From the NCBI GenBank assembly GCA_964575715.1, contig CAZNSG010000117.1:1-17583 (forward strand): a stretch of 17,583 bases of DNA. The letters are read 5' to 3'. Positions 1-9,086 of the stretch are shown here, in pieces; within the stretch, counting starts at the first letter, position 1; each line of letters starts with the position of its first letter. Made by a program: the position numbers and the translations under genes. This DNA is from PNAI01 sp964575715 (lineage in GTDB: Bacteria; Pseudomonadota; Alphaproteobacteria; Rhizobiales; Xanthobacteraceae). The notes below the pieces were generated by a model, which saw only the letters and a list, made by a program, of their open reading frames with translations, had not been told where the DNA came from and searched no databases.

Positions 1-196
1 GAGGACATGCTTTTCCGACCTTCCTTCGCCCGCCGACCTTGCTTCGCCCGCCGAAGCGGGCTTCGCGAAGGCGGGAGCGGGCTTCCAGCCTTCGCAGCCG
101 AAGCGGCTGCTTCGGCGGAGTAGGCTCGCGAAGGCGGGAAACCGGTTCCCACCCCGGATCAAGTCCGGGGCAGGCTTTTTCGGGATCATGCTCTAA
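1..196. repeat. GC-rich palindromic intergenic repeat cluster
   Basis: This non-coding stretch lies downstream of the first Bug gene (minus strand). It is packed with inverted repeats built from CCCGCC/GGCGGG and CTTCG blocks. One perfect hairpin is at 97-116 (GCCGAAGC, loop GGCT, GCTTCGGC). A second is at 152-170 (CCCCGGA, 5-nt loop, TCCGGGG), followed on the plus strand by a short T run at 176-180, so it could terminate plus-strand transcription entering from the left. The segment 152-195 resembles a dispersed intergenic element I recall from Rhizobiales genomes. No reading frame here looks like a gene. Confidence 0.7.
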
Positions 197-1173
197 TTGA
201 TCTTCACCCCGGCTGCCTTCACCAGCGCGGCGTTCAGGTCGATTTCCTTGTTCACGAAGGCGGTAAATTCCGCTGGCGTCATCGGCAATGGATCGCCGCC
301 GACATTGGCGAGCTTCTCCTTGACCACTGCCGATTGTAGCGCCTTGACCGTTTCCGCATTAAGCTTGTCGACGATTGCCTTCGGGGTGGCCGCTGGCGCA
401 AACATCCCAACCCAGAAATTGTAGTCTGAATTGGGAAAGCCGGCCTCAACCGTGGTCGGAATATCCGGCAGCGCGGACGCGCGTTTGGTGCCGCTCACGG
501 CTAGGATCCCGACTTTGCCGCCGGCATAGAGGCCGCGCGCTGGCGGCAGCGGAACGAAGTAGAACTGCACCCGGTCGGCCATGATGTCGGTGAGTGCTTC
601 CGGACCGCCCTTGAACGGAACGTGCTGCGCCTTGATCCCGGCCGCCGCCAGGAATCGCTCGGCGTTGAGGTGCGACGCGCTGCCCGCGCCGCCGGAGGCG
701 AAATTCATCTCGCCCGGCTTGGCTTTGGCGGCATCCACGAGATCCTTGAGCGTCATGTATTTGTTTGCCGGCACCACCAGCACGTTGGGCAGGCTCGCGA
801 GCGCCGTGAGCGCGGCAAAGTCACGCCGCGTATCGTAACCCGGGTTCGAATAGGTCGAGGCCGTCACCACATGGGTGGTGGAGTGAACGAGCAACGTATA
901 ACCGTCCGGATCAGCCTTGGCGACGGAACCGACCCCGATCGTGCCGCCGGCGCCCACGCGGTTCTCTACCACGATCGGCTGGCCAAGTTGCAGCGAGACT
1001 TGGTCGAGCACCGTGCGCGCGATGATATCGACCGCGCTGCCGGCGCTAAATGGCACGACTGCCTTGATCGGTTTGCTCGGCCAAGCTTGTGCCCAAGCTG
1101 GCGTCCATGCCGGCGTCCAAGCGGCACTGTATCCGAACACGAGCAATCCTAGAGCGAGCAGCCAGCGGCGCAT
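193..1173 (-). CDS. Bug/TctC-family tripartite tricarboxylate transporter substrate-binding protein
   Basis: Periplasmic solute-binding protein of the Bug (TctC) family, which captures small carboxylates and related compounds. The first ~25 residues form a Sec signal peptide ending in an AWAQ|AWPSKP-type junction. Family landmarks follow in order: WPSKPIKAVVPFSAGSAVD, a GQPIVVENRVGAGGTIG block, DPDGYTLLV, HVPFKGGPEALTDIMA, and PTTVEAGFPN near residue 240. I chose ATG at 1173 (326 aa) because GAGGGAG lies 7 nt before it; the in-frame TTG at 1179 would sit almost on that site. It is the last gene of a minus-strand cluster, 103 bp after the FAH-family gene. No TctA/TctB membrane subunits are present, so it is an orphan receptor. 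The stop codon TAG is the first three bases of the downstream repeat. The signal peptide carries a short AWTP tandem duplication. Family is clear; ligand is unknown. Confidence 0.93.
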   Translation of the reverse strand: MRRWLLALGLLVFGYSAAWTPAWTPAWAQAWPSKPIKAVVPFSAGSAVDIIARTVLDQVSLQLGQPIVVENRVGAGGTIGVGSVAKADPDGYTLLVHSTTHVVTASTYSNPGYDTRRDFAALTALASLPNVLVVPANKYMTLKDLVDAAKAKPGEMNFASGGAGSASHLNAERFLAAAGIKAQHVPFKGGPEALTDIMADRVQFYFVPLPPARGLYAGGKVGILAVSGTKRASALPDIPTTVEAGFPNSDYNFWVGMFAPAATPKAIVDKLNAETVKALQSAVVKEKLANVGGDPLPMTPAEFTAFVNKEIDLNAALVKAAGVKIN

Positions 1174-1276
1174 GTTCAATCTCCCTCGCCATCGTTACGC
1201 GAATATTCAAGCCCAAATATTCAAACCTATGCGGCTTGCGACCGCAAGCGACTACGCCGTCGCAGTATGTCAAAAA

Positions 1277-2203
1277 CTATGCGAACTTATTGGTCAACGT
1301 GCCAATTCCCTCGATCCACACTTTGGTCACATCGCCGCGTTTGAGGAACTCATTACGCGCGGCACCTACACCGGCCGGCGTTCCAGTGAGAATGATATCG
1401 CCCGGATGCAGCGTGATGCGCGAGGAAAGATGCGAAATCTGCTCGGCCAGCGTGAAGATCATCTTGCCGGTGTTTGAGTCCTGTTTGATCACGTCATTGA
1501 CCCACAGCTTGATGCCCAGATTCTGCGGGTCCTTGATATCCATGGCCGGCACGATCCAGGGGCCGAGCGGGCAGGCGTTATCGAAGCACTTTTGCCCGAC
1601 CCAGTCGTATTTGAACGGCGACTGGTCCGGCAATTGCGCGCGCCGGCCGAGGTCGCGTGCCGACAGTTCATTGGCGATGGTGTAGCCGGCGACATAGTCG
1701 AGCGCCTTTTGCAGCGGGACATTTTTCGCGGTACGGCCGATTACCGCGCCCAGTTCCGCCTCCCAATCGATCGCGTTCGAGGCCGCCGGCAAATTGATGG
1801 TCGCGCCATGGGCTGCCACGGTGCGCGCGGCCTTGATGAAGTGCCAAGGCTTCAACCCGACCTCGTGCGGATCCGGCGCGGGCGGCACGCTTTGCAACCG
1901 TGCCATCTCCAGCATGTGATCGGTGTAATTGGCGCCCGCGCAATAGATCGCCGAAGGCCAGAGCACCGGCGCAAGCAGCTTGGCGCGGCCGATCGGCTGA
2001 CTCTTGAGCTTGCTCTTGCCGGCCGCCGCGGCAGCCTTGCTGATGAGACCTTGCGCCGACTTCCAGTCGTTGAGGATGTCGAGCATCGAGGCATAGGACG
2101 CCTTGCGCGTCACAGCAGCCGCATCGAACACCTTGCCATCGATCACGACACCCGCGCGCGGCCCCTTGCCAGATTGATAGCTCACCAACTGATAGGTCGG
2201 CAT
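1277..2203 (-). CDS. Fumarylacetoacetate hydrolase (FAH) family protein
   Basis: Predicted cytoplasmic divalent-metal enzyme of the FAH superfamily, whose members hydrolyse or isomerise acylpyruvate-like products of aromatic and sugar-acid catabolism. Visible hallmarks (numbered from ATG 2203, 308 aa): the metal-ligand motif DWEAELG with E148 and E150, NELSARD at 178-184, GQKCFD with K205, LWVND near 233, and the closing ILTGTPAGVG loop at 271-280. The N-terminal ~75 residues match the small domain common in this family. The start is ambiguous between GTG 2212 and ATG 2203; I prefer ATG because AGGTG lies at suitable spacing before it. It follows the hydroxyacid dehydrogenase by about 90 bp and precedes a Bug binding protein, suggesting one catabolic unit. 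The substrate cannot be read from sequence; 2-hydroxyhepta-2,4-diene-1,7-dioate isomerase or a 2-keto-3-deoxy-sugar acid enzyme are alternatives. Confidence 0.9.
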   Translation of the reverse strand: MPTYQLVSYQSGKGPRAGVVIDGKVFDAAAVTRKASYASMLDILNDWKSAQGLISKAAAAAGKSKLKSQPIGRAKLLAPVLWPSAIYCAGANYTDHMLEMARLQSVPPAPDPHEVGLKPWHFIKAARTVAAHGATINLPAASNAIDWEAELGAVIGRTAKNVPLQKALDYVAGYTIANELSARDLGRRAQLPDQSPFKYDWVGQKCFDNACPLGPWIVPAMDIKDPQNLGIKLWVNDVIKQDSNTGKMIFTLAEQISHLSSRITLHPGDIILTGTPAGVGAARNEFLKRGDVTKVWIEGIGTLTNKFA

Positions 2204-2290
2204 CTTCGGCACCTGCTTTGTGGGATCAGCTTCGTCCGCATTGCGGGCCTCGGCGAATACGCCCAGTCACCGCAATACTCGGTCCGCCGT

Positions 2291-3256
2291 TCATTTCGCG
2301 GCGATCACGCGCACCGGCTTGCCATCCAGGAAGCCCCGGATGTTCTCGACGATGTCGGGGTAATAGCGCGCATAGTTCTGCTGGCTGACATAGCCGAGGT
2401 GGGGCGTGACGATGGCGTTGTCGAGCTTGCGGAACGGGTGGTCGACCGGCAACGGCTCGACGTCGAACACATCCAATCCGGCGCCAGCGATCTGCTTGCC
2501 GGTCAGCGCATCGAGCAGCGCTTTCTCCTCGACGATCGGTCCGCGCGAGGTGTTGATCAAATAAGCCGACTTCTTCATCAGGCCGAACTCTTTAGCGGTA
2601 ACAAGACCGCGCGTCCGGTCGCTGAGTTGAAGATGGATCGTCACGATGTCGGCGTTGCGGAACAACTCGTCCTTGGAAACGTATTCCGCGCCAACCTCCT
2701 TGCATCGTTCGGGTGTGAGATTCTGACTCCAGGCGATCACCTTCATGCCGAATGCCTTGCCAACACCGGCCACGCGCGCGCCGAGCTTGCCCAATCCAAG
2801 CACGCCCAGCGTCTTGCCCTCGATGTCCATGCCGAGCGTGACCTGCCAGGGCGCGCCAGCTTTCATCCTGGCGTTCTCCCAACCGATCCGCCGGGTGAGT
2901 TCGAGGATCAATCCGAAAGTTATTCCCGTCGTTGGATTGCCGTGGCCGCCGGTACCGCAGACCACGATGCCGCGCTCCTTGCAGGCGGCCATATCGATCG
3001 AGGCGTTGTAGGCCCCGGTGGTGATGAGCAGCTTGAGCTTCGGCAGACCATCGATCACCCGGCGTGGAAAGCGCGTGCGTTCGCGCATCATCACAACAAT
3101 TTCGAAATCCTTCAAATCGCGGATGGTGTCGTCGTCGGTGCGGCGGACTGCTTCGTTAAACGCCTTGATCTCGACGTCACCCTTGATCTTCCCCCAATCG
3201 GCAAGTGTCAGCGCGACATTCTGGTAGTCATCGAGGATCGCGCAGCGATATGCCAT
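2291..3256 (-). CDS. D-2-hydroxyacid dehydrogenase family protein (NAD-dependent)
   Basis: A 321-residue member of the D-isomer 2-hydroxyacid dehydrogenase family, which interconverts 2-hydroxy and 2-oxo acids with NAD(P) in the cytoplasm. The split catalytic domain surrounds a Rossmann domain with GLGKLG at 154-159. The usual catalytic triad is present: R238 in NTSRGPIV, E267 in DVFDVEP, and H286 in TPHLGY. Length is normal for the family. ATG 3256 is preceded by a G-rich stretch (GGGGTAGG) that can act as ribosome binding site. It is the first gene of the cluster that continues with the FAH-family enzyme and the Bug protein, which suggests uptake or sensing of a carboxylate followed by oxidation or reduction and C-C cleavage. 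Phosphoglycerate dehydrogenase (SerA) is unlikely because there is no ACT domain. Confidence 0.92.
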   Translation of the reverse strand: MAYRCAILDDYQNVALTLADWGKIKGDVEIKAFNEAVRRTDDDTIRDLKDFEIVVMMRERTRFPRRVIDGLPKLKLLITTGAYNASIDMAACKERGIVVCGTGGHGNPTTGITFGLILELTRRIGWENARMKAGAPWQVTLGMDIEGKTLGVLGLGKLGARVAGVGKAFGMKVIAWSQNLTPERCKEVGAEYVSKDELFRNADIVTIHLQLSDRTRGLVTAKEFGLMKKSAYLINTSRGPIVEEKALLDALTGKQIAGAGLDVFDVEPLPVDHPFRKLDNAIVTPHLGYVSQQNYARYYPDIVENIRGFLDGKPVRVIAAK

Positions 3257-3276
3257 GGCCTACCCCATCATGATCT

Positions 3277-3298
3277 GGCCGGCCCGACGGGGCCGGCC
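3277..3298 (-). promoter_or_regulatory. GC-rich hairpin upstream of the hydroxyacid dehydrogenase operon
   Basis: GGCCGGCCC and GGGCCGGCC flank a short loop and give a very stable hairpin that ends about 20 nt before the dehydrogenase start codon. It would lie in the 5' leader or overlap the promoter. It could be an operator, a leader hairpin, or part of a dispersed repeat. A second 8-bp hairpin (CATCCGCG/CGCGGATG) lies at 3345-3366. Regulatory meaning is inferred from position only. Confidence 0.3.
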
Positions 3299-3512
3299 GC
3301 TCAGTCCATGGACGTTATCAGCCGTGGCGGCCGAAACAAGAGAGCATCCGCGGCAGCACGCGGATGTCTGGTCTAAATGGGGATAGTCCACCGCAATGAT
3401 GGAAGGGGTGCGCGTCGCATGTTCGAGGCGCCGGTGGCGATCCGAAATCGCATCACAACCGCGCGGCTCATCGCCCCTCCTCGCGCACGAGAAGGGAAAT
3501 CAGCTCAGTGCA

Positions 3513-3674
3513 TTAGACCTGAGGCGAGTTCTGCTTTTCCCGCCAGCGCGGACCGGGGCCGCGCATATAATGCAGCTCGGGCCGATACGGGTCGAACAGA
3601 CGACCGGCCAGCGCTCGCCTGATCTCGAAAATTGTACGGAACAGATTCAGTATTGAGGTCTTTGCTTTTACCAT
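3513..3674 (-). CDS. Small conserved-looking protein, 53 residues, unknown function
   Basis: A short reading frame from ATG 3674 to TAA 3513. A good ribosome binding site (GGGAGAG, about 6 nt before the ATG) and amino-acid order that looks selected support it: a basic N-terminus (MVKAKTSILNLFRTIFEIRR), then FDPYRPELHYMRGPGPRW and a hydrophilic tail. There is no signal peptide or clear membrane segment, although the first 20 residues could form an amphipathic helix. A longer frame in another phase (3505-3822, minus) overlaps it but reads like a shadow and lacks a ribosome binding site. The AT-rich region above it (about 3760-3870) could hold its promoter. I recognise no family. It might be a small ribosome- or membrane-associated protein, but nothing in the sequence shows that. 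Confidence 0.55.
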   Translation of the reverse strand: MVKAKTSILNLFRTIFEIRRALAGRLFDPYRPELHYMRGPGPRWREKQNSPQV

Positions 3675-3831
3675 GACGCTCTCCCGTCGGCTCGTTGACC
3701 GCTGGACCGGGCTTGTTCCTTGCGTTGAGACGAGGAGCGCCCAGGTTCGGGAGCGATGATCGGTCGAAATTCATTAAAATGTGTTTCGTATTCGCGTTGA
3801 TAAAAACGCTTTTCGCAATCAACGTTATTGG

Positions 3832-3865
3832 AGCGTTATCGCGCGCGCTGAAAATTGTTAACGCT
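3832..3865. promoter_or_regulatory. Inverted repeat AGCGTTA/TAACGCT in an AT-rich intergenic region
   Basis: Two perfect 7-base arms are separated by 20 bases. They lie between the end of the exported helical protein gene (3899) and the start of the 53-codon gene (3674), in the AT-richest part of this neighbourhood. Position and symmetry fit an operator or a weak terminator for the upstream minus-strand gene, but there is no T run and no known consensus. Confidence 0.2.
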
Positions 3866-3898
3866 ATTGAATTGGCCGCTGGGCCGCGACGTGCTGCT

Positions 3899-4369
3899 TT
3901 AGATCATCGCATCGCCGGTTGCCGACATCTTTCTCAAGAGATTGGAAATAGTCTCGATCATCTTGGACAACCGCTCTATCGCCATTTGTAGCCGCAACGA
4001 ATCCAGCTCACTCATCTCGACCAGCAGGTCGAGCCGGTCGCGCTGCTTTTGCGTATGGTTTTCGTAGAGTTCGTATGAATACATGGCAGCATTCAGCTTC
4101 GAGCGCGTGAGTTTCAATTCCGCCGAGTCGGTCGGTTTGAGCGGCGTGAATATTGTGATCGTCGATTTTATCGTCGCGTATTGATTCTTTATTTCTTGGA
4201 AGCGCGCCGCAAGAACCGCCTTGGAGGTGGTTGCGGCAGCGGGCCGCATCACCGATAGCATCAGCTTCGCCTTCGGCATTTCCGCCGGCTGCTGCGCGCG
4301 CACTTGTGGCGGATTTGCCAAAACGCTCAAAAGAATGGCCAAAGCAACAATGCAATTGGCTATTGCCAT
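3899..4369 (-). CDS. Exported alpha-helical hypothetical protein
   Basis: A 156-residue protein of no recognised family. I start it at ATG 4369 because the protein then opens with a clean Sec signal peptide (MAIANCIVALAILLSVLANP, cleavage probably after VRA near residue 25) and a G-rich stretch (GCGGGGG) lies upstream. The longer frame back to 4453 adds 28 residues that would bury the signal and has no ribosome binding site. The mature part is almost entirely helical: RFQEIKNQYATIKSTITIF, a charged middle, and a C-terminal heptad-like stretch (LDLLVEMSELDSLRLQMAIE) that could form a coiled coil. It is transcribed away from ettA, with which it shares an intergenic region of about 170 bp. Likely periplasmic; role unknown. 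Confidence 0.6.
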   Translation of the reverse strand: MAIANCIVALAILLSVLANPPQVRAQQPAEMPKAKLMLSVMRPAAATTSKAVLAARFQEIKNQYATIKSTITIFTPLKPTDSAELKLTRSKLNAAMYSYELYENHTQKQRDRLDLLVEMSELDSLRLQMAIERLSKMIETISNLLRKMSATGDAMI

Positions 4370-4540
4370 GACAGCGTACCCCCGCACCCAAACGCGATCA
4401 CGATAATACAGCCCGGCCTGACCGGCAACATCGGCGTGCTGGCCGGTGCGCAAGCCGTGCTTGCAGCGCTAGATCAGCAACGCTAAATAAGCTCCGACTT
4501 TCCCCGAAAAGGCGCGCGCGCGCGAAAGGGCAGGGCGGCG

Positions 4541-6190
<1,650 letters not shown>

Positions 6191-6213
6191 TGATTCTATG
6201 CTATAAATAAATA

Positions 6214-6435
6214 ATGACCGAAGCGGAAAGCCTTGTTCTTGAGCATCTGCGGTACATTCGTCTCGTCATTGATGAGACGCGCGCAGATGTGCGCGAAATC
6301 AAGAATCGTGTTGGTTCGCTGGAGCGCGAAGTTGCGCAAGTTCATGTAAAGCTTGCTGAGCAGTCGGGTCGTATCGATCGATTGGTCGAGCGTGTTGAGC
6401 GAATTGAGCGCAGATTGAATTTGGCTGAAGTGTGA
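6214..6435 (+). CDS. Small coiled-coil protein, unknown function
   Basis: A 73-residue, highly charged helical protein. It begins MTEAESLVLEHLRYIR and continues with heptad-like repeats (VREIKNRVGSLEREVAQVHV, then IDRLVERVERIERRLNL), giving a single long coiled coil with no membrane segment or signal. I recall similar short proteins in many Rhizobiales genomes, often with the same MTEAESLVLEHLR opening. It starts 23 bp after ettA stops, so it may be co-transcribed, but no strong ribosome binding site is visible and codon use is more AT-rich than in its neighbours, which fits independent or acquired origin. Role unknown; oligomerisation or a partner protein is likely. Confidence 0.7.
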   Translation: MTEAESLVLEHLRYIRLVIDETRADVREIKNRVGSLEREVAQVHVKLAEQSGRIDRLVERVERIERRLNLAEV

Positions 6436-6638
6436 ATATTATACTGAACACCGCTGCGCTTCCTTACAACCGCCGTTTATATAGCCGCTCCTGCAATCGT
6501 CGTAGGCTGAGACGCACGTCAGTTGCGCATCCGTCCCAAAAGGTTCCGCCGCAATTGAGTGGTATGGACCGAATCGCGTATAGCAGCGTTCGCCGACCGC
6601 GAATTGAAATTTTTCATCGCTTACCGAGGTGAACCGCC

Positions 6639-7214
6639 ATGTCGATGGCCGCTGACGAACCGATTCCTCCGAAGGCGTTCAAGCGCCTGCGCCCGCTGCC
6701 GCAACTCATCTTCAGTTCGCGCTGGTTGCAGCTGCCGCTCTATCTCGGCTTGATCGTGGCGCAGTGCGTGTATGTGATCTTGTTCCTCAAAGAGCTGTGG
6801 CATCTGGTGCTGGGCGCATTCAAGATCACCGAGCAGGAAATCATGCTGGTGGTGCTCGGCCTGATCGACGTGGTGATGATCTCCAACTTGTTGATCATGG
6901 TGATCGTCGGCGGCTACGAGACCTTTGTGTCTCGCCTGGAACTGGAGAAGCATCCCGACCAGCCGGAATGGCTGAGCCACGTCAACGCCAGCGTGCTCAA
7001 GATCAAGCTCGCCATGGCTATCATCGGCATCTCCTCGATCCATCTGCTACGCACGTTCATCGAGGCAGGCAGCCTGGGCACGTCGAAGACGGCCTACACT
7101 GAGACCGGCGTGATGTGGCAGGCGATCATCCATTTTCTCTTCATTCTTTCCGCTCTCGGTATCGCTCTGGTCGATCGCATGGGGCAGCCGGTTTATAGCA
7201 AGGATCATCACTAA
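6639..7214 (+). CDS. UPF0114 (YqhA-like) integral membrane protein
   Basis: A 191-residue inner-membrane protein of the UPF0114/YqhA family. It lines up by eye with Escherichia coli YqhA: SSRWLQLPLYLGL, LVVLGLIDVVMISNLLIMV, GGYETFVSRLE, WLSHVNASVLKIKLA, AIIGISSIHLLRTF and LSALGIALVDR all have counterparts. Three to four hydrophobic helices are visible (about residues 28-48, 68-92, 127-146, 165-183). A basic, proline-rich N-terminal extension of about 20 residues precedes the core. GAGGTG lies 9 nt before ATG 6639. The 200 bp upstream hold no convincing gene, so it probably has its own promoter. The molecular function of the family is not established to my knowledge. Confidence 0.9.
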   Translation: MSMAADEPIPPKAFKRLRPLPQLIFSSRWLQLPLYLGLIVAQCVYVILFLKELWHLVLGAFKITEQEIMLVVLGLIDVVMISNLLIMVIVGGYETFVSRLELEKHPDQPEWLSHVNASVLKIKLAMAIIGISSIHLLRTFIEAGSLGTSKTAYTETGVMWQAIIHFLFILSALGIALVDRMGQPVYSKDHH

Positions 7215-7272
7215 GAACGGCCAGATCACGCTCAAGCCACCCTTTTGCCGTCATCACGGCCGATGATCGGGC

Positions 7273-8505
7273 ATGACGATGCGTATGCCGCTGGTCCTCG
7301 TGCTCATAACCGCAGCATTGCTGGCGCCATCCTCGTCGCGCGCTGACCCGGCATTTCAACCTTTCTTGCAATCGCTCTGGCCCGAGGCGCAAACGCTCGG
7401 AGTCGCGCGCGCGACTTTCGATGCCGCGATACGCGGCCTTGCGCCGGATCTGTCGATGCCCGATCTGGTCATTCCCGGCCAGCCCGAACGGCCGGAGCCG
7501 GGCCAGCCCGAATTCGTGCAGACCCCCGCGGACTATTTGAAGGAAACCAGCATCACGCGGCTTGCCGCGCAGGGCCGAAAACTCGCCGACCAGCATCGCG
7601 CGACGCTTGCTGCGATCGAAAAAGAGTTCGGCGTCCCACCAAATATCGTGCTCGCGATCTGGGGCCGTGAGACCTCCTTCGGCGGCTACCAGCTGCCCCA
7701 CGACGCCATTCGCGCGCTCGCGACGCAGGCCTATGTTGGCAGACGCAAAGATCTCTTCCGCGGCGAGTTCCTCGCCGCGCTGCGCATGCTGCAAGACGGC
7801 ATCCCGCGCGCGCGCCTGCGCTCGTCCTGGGGCGGTGCGCTGGGGCTGACCCAGTTTTTGCCTACGGAATACTATAAATTCGCGGTCGATTTCGATGGCG
7901 ACGGACGCGTTGATATCTGGACCTCGGTACCCGACGCGCTTGCCTCGGCCGCCAAGCAGCTCGCGGGCAAGGGCTGGCAGCGCGGCAAGACTTGGGCGGT
8001 CGAAGTGCGCGTGCCGGCGAACATCGATTGCACCATCGCCGACCCCGACAACATCATGCCGATCTTGGAATGGCTCAGGCTCGGATATATCCCGACGCAC
8101 GGGGGCATCATGTCACCCGCCCAACTGGCGGAACCAGCGTCGCTGCTGATGCCGGCCGGGACTTACGGGCCGGCCTTCCTGATCCTCAAGAACTACTACG
8201 TCATCAAGGACTACAATTTCTCCGATCTTTATGTGCTGTTCGTCGGACATCTTGCCGACCGCATTGCGGGCAACCCGCCGTTCGCAACGCCATGGCGACC
8301 CGTGGTGCAGCTCCACACCAAGTCGCTCGAGGACATGCAGCGCAGGCTCAACGCGCTCGGGTTCTACCGCGACAAGATCGACGGCAAGGCCGGAATGCGC
8401 ACGCGGCTCGCGCTCGGTTCCTATCAGAAGGCAAACGGGCTTAAACTCGATTGCTGGCCCGCGGCCCCCGTGCTTGCGCACATGCAGGGCAAAGCTGCCA
8501 ACTGA
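7273..8505 (+). CDS. MltB-family lytic murein transglycosylase with C-terminal peptidoglycan-binding domain
   Basis: A 410-residue exported enzyme that cleaves the MurNAc-GlcNAc bond of peptidoglycan to form 1,6-anhydro ends. The N-terminal ~24 residues form a signal peptide (MRMPLVLVLITAALLAPSSS, then RADPAF). The SLT_2/MltB core contains IVLAIWGRETSFGGYQ with the probable catalytic Glu at E133, and SSWGGALGLTQFLPTEYYKF near 186-205, followed by DFDGDGRVDIW. The C-terminal ~65 residues (MQRRLNALGFYRDKIDGKAG) form a peptidoglycan-binding type-1 domain. There is no lipobox cysteine at the signal cleavage site, so it is likely a soluble periplasmic form. Starts at 7273, 7279 or 7285 are all possible; no strong ribosome binding site separates them. 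It lies 58 bp after the YqhA-like gene. Confidence 0.93.
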   Translation: MTMRMPLVLVLITAALLAPSSSRADPAFQPFLQSLWPEAQTLGVARATFDAAIRGLAPDLSMPDLVIPGQPERPEPGQPEFVQTPADYLKETSITRLAAQGRKLADQHRATLAAIEKEFGVPPNIVLAIWGRETSFGGYQLPHDAIRALATQAYVGRRKDLFRGEFLAALRMLQDGIPRARLRSSWGGALGLTQFLPTEYYKFAVDFDGDGRVDIWTSVPDALASAAKQLAGKGWQRGKTWAVEVRVPANIDCTIADPDNIMPILEWLRLGYIPTHGGIMSPAQLAEPASLLMPAGTYGPAFLILKNYYVIKDYNFSDLYVLFVGHLADRIAGNPPFATPWRPVVQLHTKSLEDMQRRLNALGFYRDKIDGKAGMRTRLALGSYQKANGLKLDCWPAAPVLAHMQGKAAN

Positions 8506-8517
8506 GCGCAAATGAAA

Positions 8518-8546
8518 ACCCGGCGGCGCTTGCGCGCTCGCCGGGT
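8518..8546 (+). terminator. Hairpin terminator candidate after the lytic transglycosylase
   Basis: ACCCGGCG ... CGCCGGGT arms with GC-rich inner pairing start 13 nt after the transglycosylase stop codon. The stem is strong but the following tract (CAAAT) is not U-rich, so termination may be partial. The A run before the arm (GAAAA) resembles bidirectional terminators. Confidence 0.45.
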
Positions 8547-8567
8547 CAAATACCCACTCCCTCATTT

Positions 8568-8691
8568 CGTCATTCCGGCCGAGCCGCGTTAGCGGCGAGA
8601 GCCGGAATCCATAACCACCGACCGTGATTATGGATTCCAGGCTCGCTGGCTTCGCCCGCGCCCCGGAATGACGAGTCAGAAATTATGCGAA
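8568..8691 (+). repeat. Palindromic ~124-bp intergenic repeat, copy 1
   Basis: Begins CGTCATTCCGG and its palindromic part ends CCGGAATGACG at 8673, a perfect 11-base terminal inverted repeat. An inner inverted pair is CCGGAATCCATAA ... TTATGGATTCC. A conserved tail (GAGTCAGAAATTATGCG) follows. A second copy in the same orientation is at 11083. This matches a palindromic element I recall as widely dispersed in alphaproteobacterial intergenic regions. It encodes nothing. Confidence 0.8.
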
Positions 8692-8737
8692 TTAATATAA
8701 TTCTTGCGCTGATAGGAGCTAAGCGATCTGCCGATCG

Positions 8738-9061
8738 TCAGTACGCCGGGCAGAAGAACCGCGGACGGCTGTAGCCGACAACATTGCCCCAGCGGTCAAA
8801 GACCGGCCGGCGTGCCCAGTATCCGCCCGGGCAGCCATAAGGCGCCGCTGAGTAATAGGCCGGATATGGCTCGTAGCCTGCGGCCGGATAATAGCTGCGC
8901 GGATAAGAGTAGGCATTGGCGATCGCACCGCCGACGATCACGCCGCCGAGGATGCCCAGTCCGATCCCGCAGCCGCGGCAGCGCGCGTCAGCCGGAGTTG
9001 GGGCCATGGTCGCAATGGCAAGCACCGCGGTGGTGGCAAGGGCAAGCAGGGCTTTTTTCAT
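8738..9061 (-). CDS. Small exported Gly/Tyr/Pro-rich protein with glycine-zipper segment
   Basis: A 107-residue protein of unknown function. A Sec signal peptide covers residues 1-26 (MKKALLALATTAVLAIATMA, cleavage after ADA). The mature protein opens with RCRGCG, then a glycine-zipper-like hydrophobic segment (GIGLGILGGVIVGGAIANA, about 31-49), a Tyr/Pro/Ala-rich stretch, and a tail containing YWARRPVFDRWGNVVGYSRP and a Cys close to the end. AAGGAG lies 8 nt before ATG 9061. Four cysteines suggest an oxidised, extracytoplasmic protein. Architecture is very like the next minus-strand gene (9387-9689), and the two may be related. An envelope or surface-associated role is inferred from composition only. 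Confidence 0.8.
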   Translation of the reverse strand: MKKALLALATTAVLAIATMAPTPADARCRGCGIGLGILGGVIVGGAIANAYSYPRSYYPAAGYEPYPAYYSAAPYGCPGGYWARRPVFDRWGNVVGYSRPRFFCPAY

Positions 9062-9086
9062 TGTATGTCTCCTTGTTTCCAGCCGA

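Noticed and set aside
1592..3376. Plus-strand open frame of 594 codons.
   Set aside because: It is antisense to the FAH-family and dehydrogenase genes, which carry clear catalytic motifs; the composition (Arg/His/Asp-rich) is typical of an antisense shadow.
3695..3991. Plus-strand frame with a hydrophobic stretch (CFVFALIKTLFAINVIGALS).
   Set aside because: It overlaps the 3' end of the exported helical protein gene, has no convincing ribosome binding site, and the hydrophobic part comes from AT-rich intergenic DNA.
4512..4524. (GC)n alternating tract upstream of ettA as a Z-DNA regulatory element.
   Set aside because: Only 13 bases long in a GC-rich genome; chance occurrence is likely.
6432..6632. 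Frame of 66 codons overlapping the end of the coiled-coil gene.
   Set aside because: Arg/Ser-rich composition without motif, in the leader region of the YqhA-like gene.
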